A DNA stretch of 19,745 nt from Butyriboletus loyo (GCA_038093515.1 JBBPSI010000355.1:1-19745); one strand, 5' to 3'. Positions 9,532 through 18,330 are shown, counted from the first letter of the stretch. The notes: a model not told the origin generated them from the letters alone. A program made the numbers and translations.

Positions 9532-10808
9532 TGTTGAAATAGTAGTGTTCTATTTCTGTTTTTCACTTACAGCCACTACATTTCTAGACTGGTCTATATG
9601 ACATCATTGTCTAGACTCTGTCACACTTGTCTCATTACATATAGCTCTTATTATGCTATTGGACGATATGCTTAGTCTTATCTCTTATCCCTAACATATT
9701 GTCATGTGGTTTAAACTTAACCTTATAAATGTACTATACAGAACACAAGTACAAACACTCATGTACTGTATATAAGACAGCCCTTATGGCTTGTTACTTT
9801 TCTTTAGATCTTTCAGTTCTATCATCACTACTGCAATATCTATAAGTTGAGCCTTGCTCCTTATACTCTTCAAGTGTTATAGTTTTACCCCTAAGCATAC
9901 CCTGCCACTTGTTTTCCCATGCTCACATATCCCTCCCCCGCCACCCTGCGATGCCGCCCTTTGCCCACTCCCCAGTTGCTAGTGGATGTTGTCCACCCCC
10001 CTGGTCTTTCCTAGACATTCCAGTACCGCGATACTGAGACAGCCCCTATGTTGTCACCCTGTTGGGCCGGACCTTCAGCTGAGCCATTGCATCTCTCTTT
10101 TCTTGCCCAATGACATTTGTTACATCACGTGACTAGCACATGATGAGATTATGATGTGTCCTGACTAGTGCAACAAGACCCATATCCAAGGCCTCTGCTA
10201 CTTGCATCCCCTTTGCCCTGTGGGCCTTACCTCATGGACATCGTCACTTCACATTCTTCCCTTCTCATTTGTTGATGATGTCACCATCTTTCTCAGAGCT
10301 TCACTCCCTTGTTACTGGCACTTTGCTGCTTCTCCATTCGCCATTATGACTCAAGTTGACTCATAACCCCTTGCCCTAGCTGCCACACACAGCTCAGTCT
10401 GTGAATAGTATCTTATAGTATATATATGCATACTTAGATAGTATGAGCTCTCTAGCTAATTCTACACATCTACCAAGTGCCTAGCAATCTAGCAGTATAC
10501 CCTTCCTGCTGATAGAGCCGATAAGAGCCTGCTTGATCTTGTCTGGTCACCACCACACAACATCTCGCCAACACTTGCTCTGCAGAAGCCCAATAGCATG
10601 GTCTATGTGAGTTGGTGTCTTCCCGATTAGGCTTGAGCCCCTATTCAAGTGCTCACTGCTAATTGTTCCACACATCAGTGTAACATCAAGTATACCTACT
10701 TGCGATACCTTCACTCTCATGATATCAGTGAGTTTTTCTGCTGATATGTTCACCCTTGCATCCTTCATTGCCCTTGGTGCACCTGCTCAGACTTTACCAA
10801 TTCTGAAA
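9532..10808 (+). repeat. Copia solo LTR inside Tc1, itself interrupted
   Basis: Starts TGTTGAAA and matches the LTR at 5349-5800, including the TATATAAG box (9769-9776). GGAAT flanks it at 9527-9531 and 10809-10813. Removing the LTR and one GGAAT restores a continuous Tc1 reading frame. Without the nested 811-bp LTR and its duplication it is about 461 bp. The right end stops at CTGAAA and seems to lack the ACA that ends the other copy. It is a solo LTR: no internal sequence remains, as after recombination between two LTRs. Confidence 0.92.
9875..10685 (+). repeat. 811-bp solo LTR of a second family, copy A
   Basis: Begins TGTTATAG and ends GTGTAACA, so it has TG...CA ends and TGTTA/TAACA inverted termini. 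TCAAG flanks it perfectly (9870-9874 and 10686-10690). The whole length aligns with the reverse complement of 12384-13202. A TATATATA stretch lies near 10420. By hand count it has only about a dozen CpG against about seventy in the other copy, and most differences are CG to TG or CA. The parent element (gypsy or copia) is unknown because no internal region is visible. Confidence 0.92.
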
Positions 10809-11157
10809 GGAATTTCTCAACATGATATTATTTTTCAGCAGAATAATGATCCCAAACATACCTCCAAAAGAGCTCAGAATTGGTTTGAGGAGCAAGGAAT
10901 CAAGCTTCTGGATTGGCCTGCACAATCTCCAGACCTCAACACCATTGAACACACTTGGAATCACCTCAAAAGATGTCTCTTAGCTTATAATAGTGCTCCT
11001 ACAGGAGTTCATCAATTATGGGAAAGGGTGGTGGTAGAGTGGGGGAATATTTCTGTGGAACAGTGTCACAAATGCATATAAAGCATGCCTAGAAGAGTTG
11101 AAGCAGTTATCAAGGCCAAGGGAGCTCATACCAAATACTAGATAGTTGGATTTTTGT

Positions 11158-11371
11158 AAAGTCAAACAACTGTCTGCATGACCTGTCATTTTAAAATAGC
11201 TGACATTCCATCAAACCTTATCTATATTACCTGATTCCTGGGCTGATAGAAGGCCATGAGCAGGTACCTCATTTCATACATCCACCGCCTAGGGTTAGGA
11301 TCAGGGGTTATTGCATTGAGTGATATTTAATGTAAAACATGCAAATATGTGGACAGTTTTTTGAGCCACTG
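11158..11371 (-). repeat. Right terminal inverted repeat of Tc1 element
   Basis: Reverse complement of the left repeat and of the same length. It starts AAAGTCAAACAACTGTC and ends GAGCCACTG next to the TA duplication. Confidence 0.92.
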
Positions 11372-12195
11372 TAGAAGGGATGTGCTTTAGATGGGAGGGC
11401 CCACAGGTATACATGTGATACATGTGGGCAGGCCCGCCAGGTATATATAGAAGGAATGTGCTTTAGACAAGGGGGCCCACAGGGGAGATATATGCAACAT
11501 ATGGGTAGGCTTGCTGGGGGTATATAGAAAGAGTGTGGGATAGATGAGGGGGCCCACAGGTGTATATAGAGGAAATGTGCTATAGACAAGAGGGCCTGCC
11601 AACATATTTCCAGTATATACAGTTGGGCCTGCCAGGTATATATAGGGGAAATGTGCTTTGGATGACAGGGCCCACATGTGTGCATGCAGTATATATGGGT
11701 GGGCCTGCCAGGTGTATATAGGGGAAATGTGCTTTTGACAACAGGGCCTGCAGGTGTATATAGAGGAAATGTGCTATAGATGAGAGGGCCTGCTGACATA
11801 TTTCCAGTATATACAGTCGGGCCTGCCAGGTGTATATGGGGGAAATGTGCTTTGGACAACAGGGCCTGCAGGTATACATGTGGTATATATGGGTGGGCCC
11901 ACCAGGTGTATATAGGGGAAATGTGCTTTGAATGAGAGAGGCAGCAGGTGTATGTGTGGTATATATTGGCAGGCCCGCCAGGTGGCATAGACAGACTGCA
12001 GGGTAGATGAGAGGGCCTGCAGGTGTATGTGGGGTACATTTGGGCAGGCACACTGGGTGTATATAGGGGAAATATGCTTTGGAAGACAGGGCCCATGGAT
12101 GTATTTGCGGTACATATGAGCAGGCCCACCAGGTATAGATAGAGGTAATGCACTGCAAATGAGAGGGCCTGCAGGGGACATGTGAAGAGGTATAC
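11372..12195. repeat. Minisatellite 1, main part (unit about 76-77 bp)
   Basis: Successive units starting with GGGCC measure 76, 76, 41, 76 and 77 bp in the part from about 11592 to 11940. Each unit has two related halves, one with GGTATATATGGG and one with CAGGTGTATATAGGGGAAAT, and the 41-bp unit is a single half. Copies differ by many substitutions. The array is partly free of stops in all three minus-strand frames, which gives long artificial frames (the longest is 11308-12495). The edges are ragged, and related sequence fades out by about 12250. Confidence 0.9.
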
Positions 12196-12383
12196 TCTCG
12201 GTGGGAGTGTGGCAGGTGAGCCTGAGGGGTGGTGGGTAGGGTGGCATGGTGTATACTGGCAGGCCTGCAATGCAATTTGTGGTGCTGAAGGGGCAGTGGC
12301 TAGCATTAAATGAAGGATACAGCAAGCGGATAGGTAATATTGGGCATTCTGCTGCAGCAATGGGCAGGTCCCTTCAGGGGTGA

Positions 12384-13202
12384 TGTTACGCTGATAGCGC
12401 ACAATAACTAGCAGCGAGCACTTGACTAGGGGCTCGAGCCTAATGAGGAAATGGCCGACTCGCGTAGACGACGCTATCGGGCTTCTGCAGAGCAAGTGTC
12501 GGCGAGATGTCGTAAGGTGGCGACCAGACGAGATCGAGCTGAAGCTTATCGGCTCTATCGGCAGATGGGGTATACTGCTAGATTACTATGCACTTGGTAG
12601 ATGCGTAGAATTAGCTAAAGAACTCGTACTAGTCTAAGTACGAGTATATATACTAGAGGGTATCGTGCACAGACCGAGCTGTGCGTGGCAGCGAAGGCAA
12701 AGGGTTATGAGTCGACGCGAGTCATAACGGCGAAGTGGGGAAGTGGCAAAGTGCCGGTAACGAGGGAGCTATGCTCCGAGCAAGATGGCGACATCGTCAG
12801 CGAATAGGAAGAGCTGAAGGCGAAGTGACGATGTCCACGAGGTACGGCCCACAGGGCAAAGGGGACGCGAACAGCGGAGCCCTTGGATATGGGTCTCGAC
12901 GCGAAGGTACTGACGTGTCGTAATCTAGTCACGTGCTAGTCACGTGATGAACCAAATGTCATTGGATAAAGAAAAGAGGGATGCGACAGCTCAGCTGTGG
13001 GTCCGGCCCGACGGGGCGAGAGACAGGGGCTATCTCAGTGTAGCGTCACTGAGACTTGCAGGAACGACCGGGGAAGTGGATAACGTCCACTAGGCGACTG
13101 GGGAGCGGGCGATGGGCGGCATCGCAAGACGGCGGGGGCGGCGGGGACGCGTGAGCGTGGGAAAACGAGTGGTGGGGTACGCTTAGGGGTAAAACTGTAA
13201 CA
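12384..13202 (-). repeat. Same LTR family, copy B, CpG-rich
   Basis: About 819 bp, the reverse complement of copy A. On the plus strand it starts TGTTACGC and ends CTGTAACA. Flanks are GGTGA (12379-12383) and GGCGA (13203-13207), a 5-bp duplication with one CpG-type transition between the two sides. It has about 70 CpG by hand count, including two CACGTG sites near 12930-12950 and a TATA stretch near 12650. Open frames within it (for example 12422-12637) are not genes. Confidence 0.9.
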
Positions 13203-13207
13203 GGCGA

Positions 13208-13531
13208 TGGGGGGCATTCTGTACATGCAGACTGTCCCACTACAGGCTTGAGCAGGCCTGGTGACTTCTATCCAAGAGCTACCACCTAAATGTATTTAAT
13301 CGCACTTCTTGGCCAGGTTGTGGACATGCAGGGTGGCAGGTGCATTTTGAATATATAGAAGTGATGCCACATTAGGTTGCTTTGACTTGAAACCCTGGTT
13401 GTCTTGGAGATGAATGGCTCTATAATCAGGTGGAGGATGGCATTTACTTCTCAGTGTCATTTCATATAATTCTCATGATGTTCTCCACCTGACCCTTCAC
13501 CAAGGCTCCAGCCAGGTCCCCGCTCAAGCTC
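13208..13531. other. Stretch between LTR copy B and the dioxygenase relic
   Basis: No feature is supported. In the dioxygenase frame there is a TGA at 13490-13492, so an upstream exon or a mutated start could lie here. A true N-terminus was not found. Confidence 0.5.
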
Positions 13532-14753
13532 ATGGATCACATTTTGATTTATATGCGAGGTCGATTCTCTGCTGAAATTCAACCTACCGCTGTTCCAATG
13601 GAGATTCTTCCAAACATCAACATTTCTGCGGAAACAGTCTGCAAGGCGGATTTGATGGTGCATGCTTTAGCAGAGGCATACAAGCATCCAGGTAAGATTA
13701 TCATACATCAGAGCTGGTACCAGCTGATCTATCGGGTAGTCACACTGGCGGAATTTGATCCGCTGTGGGAAGTGGATGCAGTGTTGAGATATGAATCAAA
13801 GCAGAATCTCACATCGGACCTGGATGGAAGGTCTTGGTGGTCATTGACGGCACCAGCTATGATAGTCAATGAAAGGGGGTAGATCATCACATGGTATCTC
13901 CCGAAGGCATTGAGCAGGGCAAACCAGGTGCGTATGCATGGCCCGCCAGTTCCACCACCGTTTGAATAGCAGCCATAGGAGGTGGTATGGAGGTCATTTC
14001 AGCACCTCCGCAACACCCTCACGAGGAGTATCACCACATCAAAAGCAGGTAAAAATTGGAGAATGCAGGAGAGCTATTTCTGCCAGGATGCGGAGCTGGC
14101 AGGGTGCCTTAACATGTTCCCCGCATGGTATCAGCAAGGGTGTGATGTAAGTCGGATTTACTTATTAGGCACACAAAGCTTCACTGCAGCTTGCAGCATT
14201 CCAGTGGCGAACTGGCACTCTGAAGGGTGGGCGGAATAACAATGAGGGGAGGATATGGCTTGCGAACATGATGGACACACAGGTGGTAATGTCCGCTGCC
14301 ATGAGCATCATGCATCCCGAGATGTATGACTTAGCACGGGAGGTGATGATCCGACTCTGGGGTGTCTCATCGGCGGAGGACCTCGAGGACATGCAGGGGG
14401 TGCTGGAACTCTGGCCATCTGTATTCAATAGCCTTTCTGCCATGGTTAACAGGTCCAGCCCCTGCCATCTGGACAAAAATGGACTTCCACAATGGTTTGA
14501 TCAACTTCTCACAGTTGGGAATTATAGTGGCCTCGACCTCACCTTTCCAAGGCAGGAGCTGAGGTTATGGTATCCGCCTGGGACAGTGGTTGCATTTTCA
14601 GGCAGGCTGATCATCCACGGGGCGGCGGAGGTAGCGGAGGATCGTGCGTGCATTGCATGGTACATGCAGGACAAGGTACATGCAGCGGTGGGTGTTCCAA
14701 GATGTAATTATGCCCAGGTGGAGAAGCTGGGAAGGTTAGAATATGGCAGATAA
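13532..14753 (+). pseudogene. TET/JBP-like 2OG-Fe(II) dioxygenase, probably inactivated
   Basis: Exon 2 (14190-14753) is intact and has the features of the TET/JBP family, which oxidises 5-methylcytosine or thymine in DNA using Fe(II) and 2-oxoglutarate. These are HLD (14466-14474) as the first metal ligands, the His of LIIHG (14616-14618), and the Arg of DRACIAWY (14643-14645) for 2-oxoglutarate. PPGTVVAF lies between, as in fungal members. A 43-nt intron (14147-14189, GTAAGT...CTGCAG, phase 0) joins it to an upstream exon in frame 2. There MDHILIYM at 13532 starts a 116-residue open stretch of unknown fold, followed after TAG 13880-13882 by IITWYLPKALS, which resembles the region ahead of the core in fungal relatives. 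Two more TAG codons lie near 13967 and 13976. All three would be CAG (Gln) with one C-to-T change. Substrate and activity are inferred from the family; the start is uncertain. Confidence 0.8.
14147..14189 (+). other. Intron in the TET/JBP-like gene
   Basis: Donor GTAAGT and acceptor CTGCAG, 43 nt, phase 0. Removal joins QQGCD to LAAFQW and changes frame 2 into frame 3, so the upstream segment runs directly into the catalytic exon. A second acceptor at 14196 would break the frame, so 14189 is preferred. Confidence 0.75.
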
Positions 14754-14889
14754 TAGAGGCCAATAAGCTGGATATGGAGATAGATGAGTAGAATATATGC
14801 AGAGTTGACAGATTGCAATGTAAAGTCATCGGCGGTCAAATTTAATTCCGGGCGGGCAGAGACAGTGGCAGAAGGCAGGAGGATAAGGG

Positions 14890-15019
14890 CTGCCAAAGGG
14901 TACTCAGGCTGGGTGGGGTGCATTCATGAAATGTGGCAGCATCCAAAGGTGGGCGGCATGCATACACAGTGGGTGGAGGTATCTAGCAGCAGGTGGGGTG
15001 CATCTGCAGTGGCATCTGA
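14890..15019. repeat. Minisatellite 2, left part
   Basis: Repeats of GGTGGGGTGCAT, GTGGCAGCATC and GGCATGCATACA phrases, irregular in length. The array is cut at TCTGA by the LTR at 15020-15536 and continues beyond it. Confidence 0.75.
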
Positions 15020-15536
15020 TGTTATAATCATAACATTTTATTCGTACACTTCGTACACTTTCACTTCGGACTTAGTCGATTTCGCTTTCAAAGGTCACGT
15101 GACATAGTGCACGTGATCGTGGGAACTTACATGTGATCTCTTGCTGACTAAGCATATGATGTCATGGCCTAGACCAGGCCTAGACTCTATGACGTCACAA
15201 CACATGTATTTAATCTCCGTTTACTTCTCTTCTTTATGATCCCCGCGCCTCGTGTGGTTAATCACCGCTGCGCTTCTCTTCTTTAGTCTATCCATGTATA
15301 GTAGTTCATCTCACGCACAGCATGGTCTGTGCGCACTTCTGTACAATATATAAAGGCTCGTGGTTAGACTAGGATTCCCTAGTTTTAACCACTTGTCTAT
15401 TCGCTGGCAACAGTTGAGGATTAAGCTAAGACTCCAGTTCATCTCTGCCAGTTCTTTGTGTAGAGCTGCGACTGTTGTGGACCACTTGTGGCGTTGTATT
15501 CGTACTGGCATTCGACTGTGCGTTGCTATCGTTACA
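15020..15536 (+). repeat. 517-bp solo LTR of a third family, copy C
   Basis: Starts TGTTATAATC and ends CGTTACA, with a perfect TCTGA duplication at 15015-15019 and 15537-15541. It aligns with 16977-17466 in the same orientation. It contains two CACGTG sites (15096, 15110), TGATGTCA (15157-15164), TGACGTCA (15190-15197) and TATATAAA (15347-15354), which gives the direction of transcription as plus. No internal retroelement sequence is attached. Confidence 0.92.
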
Positions 15537-15735
15537 TCTGAAGGCGGGTGGGGTGCATTTGCAGCATGTGGTGGCATCTAAATGCAGGCGGGGCTCAAAA
15601 GCAGGTGGCATGCATACATGGCGGGCAGGGTGCATCTGTGGCAGCATCTGAAGGTGGGCGGGATACATTTGTGGCAGGCATCTGAACGCAGGCGGGGCAC
15701 ATTTGCGGTGGCATCTCAAGGCAGGTGGATGGAAT
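15537..15735. repeat. Minisatellite 2, right part
   Basis: Units such as AGGCGGGTGGGGTGCATTTG, AGGTGGGCGGGATACATTTG and AGGCGGGGCACATTTGCGG, each followed by a GTGGCATCT-like phrase, measure roughly 33 to 44 bp. The sequence is related to minisatellite 1 only in being G-rich and CAGG-containing; I do not treat them as one array. Confidence 0.78.
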
Positions 15736-15894
15736 GGCAGGGGAGCATAGCAAATGCCAGTCAGCAGGTGCAGAGTGGCTTCCAACTGTTCACATGGCTG
15801 CCCAGCAGGTCAGGGGAAGGCAGAGTAGTCTCAGACATAAGTAATGCTTAATTACCATTCATATCACTGCTCAGAATAACATCACATTAATAAT

Positions 15895-16411
15895 CTACTC
15901 TGACTGTGGTTCCTCATGGCCTAGAAGAGCATGGAGCTCCATTCAGCGGGTCCAGAAATGCCTTGCCTCTGTATCCAGCCTTGCTATTGCAGCAAGGTCC
16001 TACTGGATAGCCTGCAGGCATTGCTCCTCCTCTTGATCCAACTGCTCATTTTGCCGCTCCACTAATGGGGAATCTTGGGGCCCCCACCGATTCTATCTGC
16101 AGGTCAGCAATTCCAGAAATGGCATAATAATCATCACCTACTTGAAAGTATTCATCGGAGAGATCAGCAAATACACCCACATTGCCTACCCAAAATTCCT
16201 CATCCACCTCATCCATCATCCACCAATCATTGGCAAACTCATCCACATGATTCGGACTCCACTCTGCAAGGAATGTCGGGATGTTGTTGATCATCTTGAA
16301 TGCTTCAGGAGCCATATCCATCAGCTTGCTCTGCAGTTTATCAGTGCCTTTGAAGTGTTGATAAATGCCTTGACAGGCAGGAGATTGCACAGGAACAGTG
16401 AACCTAGTCAT
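15895..16411 (-). pseudogene. Unrecognised gene, frameshifted, minus strand
   Basis: The frame 16411 to 16046 encodes 121 residues without low complexity, with an acidic, W-rich centre (EFANDWWMMDEVDEEFW). Near its end, around 16065-16080, coding-like sequence moves to another frame, which reads PLVERQNEQLDQEEEQ and continues as a charged, probably helical tail to TAG 15895-15897. That tail is crossed by TAG 16000-16002 (CAG to TAG would explain it) and TGA 15943-15945 (CGA to TGA would explain it). A further open frame upstream (ATG at 16634-16636) could be an earlier exon, but the only GT-AG pair joining them is about 34 nt and does not keep the frame. No family is recognised. It lies just downstream of the KDZ transposase on the same strand, so it may belong to the same element. 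Confidence 0.5.
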
Positions 16412-16819
16412 GTAAGTGCTTTGAAAAGCAAATAGACAGGCCTATATGGGGCAAGAGATCAGCATGGAAATCAACCTGAGGCTGGATGGGCTCATGAATT
16501 CCCACTCGAGTGAGGCTTCCCAGTGGCTGGGCCAGCTCTGAGCCTTCAGGTGGCAAAGGTGGCAGGCAGTGGCCTCAATGTGGCAGCTGAGATAATACAT
16601 TGACTGCTGCAGAATGCTTTGTGTGATGGCAGGCATTGTGACAGAGAAGGATTGGAGAGGCATCTGCCAGAAGGTCTGTCAGAAAGGAATGGCTGCATGA
16701 GAGACTGATCCTTATAAGGAATGACAGGCACATTGTTTCCCTGATTTGGCAGTGTGGCACATTTTGTCAAAGTCAGAACACTGCGGCTATGTAGAAATAC
16801 ATTGCATATATATTTAATG
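16412..16819. other. Stretch between the KDZ relic and the unknown gene
   Basis: Minus-strand frames here (16442-16663, and others) may hold an N-terminal exon of the unknown gene, but splice sites and frame do not agree. Nothing else is seen. Confidence 0.4.
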
Positions 16820-16976
16820 TCATGCAAGCCCCCTATGGCATATCTTAACAGACTCGAATGAATCTTGACACTCATCCTGCAGCCTGCTGTATGTAGCGGC
16901 CTGTTGGGCAGCATAACATGCAGGCCCACACTCTCCCCTGGATCCACTTTCTGCTGCCAGTTCCATCCATAGATTC

Positions 16977-17466
16977 TGTTATAATTGTATCTCTTATGAC
17001 CATCTTTCTATGTTCAGACTTCGTTATATTTCACTTTCAAAGGTCACGTGACTCAACACATGTGATCATGAGATTATACATGTGACCAGGCTGACTAAGC
17101 ATATGACGTCATGGTCCAGACCGACCCAGACTCTATGACGTCACGCCTCATGTATTTAATCTCCGTTTACTTCTCTTCTTTTTTGATCGCCATTGACTTC
17201 TATTTAATCTCCGTCGACCCTGGCTTCTTCCGTATGTACATGTATAGTAACTAGTCTCACACACTGCTTGGTCTGTGCATGTTTCCCTGTAATATATAAA
17301 GGCTTGTTTTTTGGGCTAGGATCCCCTAGCTTTAACCACTTGTTTTATTCGCTGGCAACAGTTGAGAGATTAAGGCTAAGAGCTATTCCTCATTACCTCG
17401 CCAGTTATTGTGTATAACTGCAATAGTCGCAGAACTTCGTGTGTGATAACTCTCATTGTCGCAACA
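16977..17466 (+). repeat. 490-bp solo LTR of the third family, copy D, inside KDZ
   Basis: Starts TGTTATAATT and ends GCAACA, with a perfect GATTC duplication at 16972-16976 and 17467-17471. It aligns with copy C. TGACGTCA occurs twice (17104-17111 and 17136-17143), CACGTG at 17045-17050, and a CACATG at 17057-17062 where copy C keeps CACGTG. The TATA box is at 17293-17300. Its orientation is opposite to the KDZ gene it interrupts. Confidence 0.93.
17104..17143 (+). promoter_or_regulatory. Paired TGACGTCA (CRE-like) sites in LTR copy D
   Basis: Two perfect TGACGTCA palindromes lie 32 bp apart, with related GTCCAGACC and CCCAGACTC sequences between. The pair is kept in copy C (15157 as TGATGTCA, and 15190). 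TGACGTCA is the known binding site of bZIP factors of the CREB/ATF type; its use here is inferred. Confidence 0.55.
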
Positions 17467-18330
17467 GATTCACTTTCATGTCAAAGAAATTGGATGTCCA
17501 TTGGAACTCTGCTGCAATAAGCTCTGCCTCTTCATTCCAATGATCACAGGCGGCCTTAGCTTGAAACCAATTTATGTGATAGACTGTCAGGTTGCTTATC
17601 AACTTATATTTGGATGTTAAAATTGGAAAATTACATTCTGACATCCAATTGTCCTCTTGTGCATCCTGCGGTATATCCAAGAGCCAAAACCAGGCAAGGC
17701 CTTCATTGTGGTGTCCGCTGCCATTCAGATCTGAGATTGCGGTGGTTATATTCAGGTCCGCCTCATTTAGGTCCTGATACCTTTCAAGGGTTTCATCATC
17801 TGCCCCCAGGGAAATCATGGCCTTGCGGCATTTCGTGTAAATAGTGGTGCAGTGTGCAAGGGTGGTGTCAACTAAATTGACCTTTCCCCAAGCTCTGGTG
17901 TTGGTGACCTGGCTTTTGGCATGGCAGACCTCTGTCCGAAAAAGAACAGCTTTGTCTGCCAGGGCCATTCAAATGGAATGGAGGGCATCATTTGCCTGAC
18001 CTACCTGCAGCTGCAACTCCTGGTCAGCCAAGTTTTGCAGTCCAAATTCCTGCAATGCATCAGGTCCCAATATGGATGGAAGGGGGAGGGTTGAGTGCCT
18101 CAGTGATGGACAGAGGGTTGGATTGGGGGTTTCATCCTCAGGATCATCCAGGTCGCTTGGAAGTTCATCTGTATCTGAGTCACAGTCATTCTGAATGCAA
18201 TCTCCAAGGTAGGGGGCCGCATCAGAGATGAATTGGGATATCTCAGCAGATAATTGATCGGACCGATGGGCAATGGCTAATCGCTGGACCTCTGTTGCAT
18301 GCGGCCCATATGTATGGCTGTCTTTCAACA

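Larger units (their letters stand above)
8858..11141 (+). pseudogene. Tc1-type DDE transposase, decayed and split
   Basis: The N-terminal part (8858 to about 9200) is a helix-turn-helix DNA-binding region (STRKIASQTG then KSTVARVLQ) as in Tc1 transposases. The catalytic part follows in shifted frames: the first Asp in WSDET (9292-9294), then, beyond the LTR, FQQNNDPKH and PDLNTIEH with Glu at 10947-10949. The residue after FQQ (10842-10844) is Asn where the catalytic Asp is usual, with spacing to the Glu that fits DD34E, so the active site is lost. TAA at 9301-9303, a TAG where Trp is expected in the LMVWG-like motif, and two TAA codons where Gln is expected just before the LTR add to the damage. 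After removal of the LTR the reading resumes without loss. The C-terminus ends at TAG 11139-11141, with an earlier TAA at 11079-11081. Confidence 0.92.
8497..11371 (+). mobile_element. Tc1/mariner DNA transposon with nested LTR
   Basis: The element begins CAGTGGCTCAAAAAACTGTC and ends with its reverse complement. A TA lies on each side (8495-8496 and 11372-11373), the target duplication of the Tc1/mariner superfamily. Without the LTR insertion and its duplicated 5 bp it is about 1.59 kb, a normal length for Tc1. The terminal inverted repeats are long, about 214 bp each. The transposase inside is a pseudogene, so the copy could move only if another element supplied the enzyme. Confidence 0.94.

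Noticed and set aside
10547..10768. Minus-strand frame of 73 codons
   Set aside because: It spans the boundary between the 811-bp LTR and the copia LTR, so it cannot be an ancestral gene.
5349..10808. A single copia element bounded by the LTRs at 5349 and 9532
   Set aside because: The 9532 LTR has its own GGAAT duplication inside the Tc1, and the sequence between the two LTRs has no gag-pol, so it is an independent solo LTR.
11308..12495. 395-codon minus-strand open frame
   Set aside because: It lies over the minisatellite, runs into the Tc1 end and LTR copy B, and its repeats follow the DNA unit. Other minus-strand frames are open over parts of the array too.
12422..13240. Short frames on both strands
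   Set aside because: They fall in LTR copy B, which matches copy A over its full length; the CpG-rich sequence simply has few stops.
15020..17466. One retrotransposon with LTRs C and D as its two ends
   Set aside because: Each LTR has its own different 5-bp duplication (TCTGA and GATTC), and the DNA between holds a minisatellite and parts of other genes, not gag-pol.
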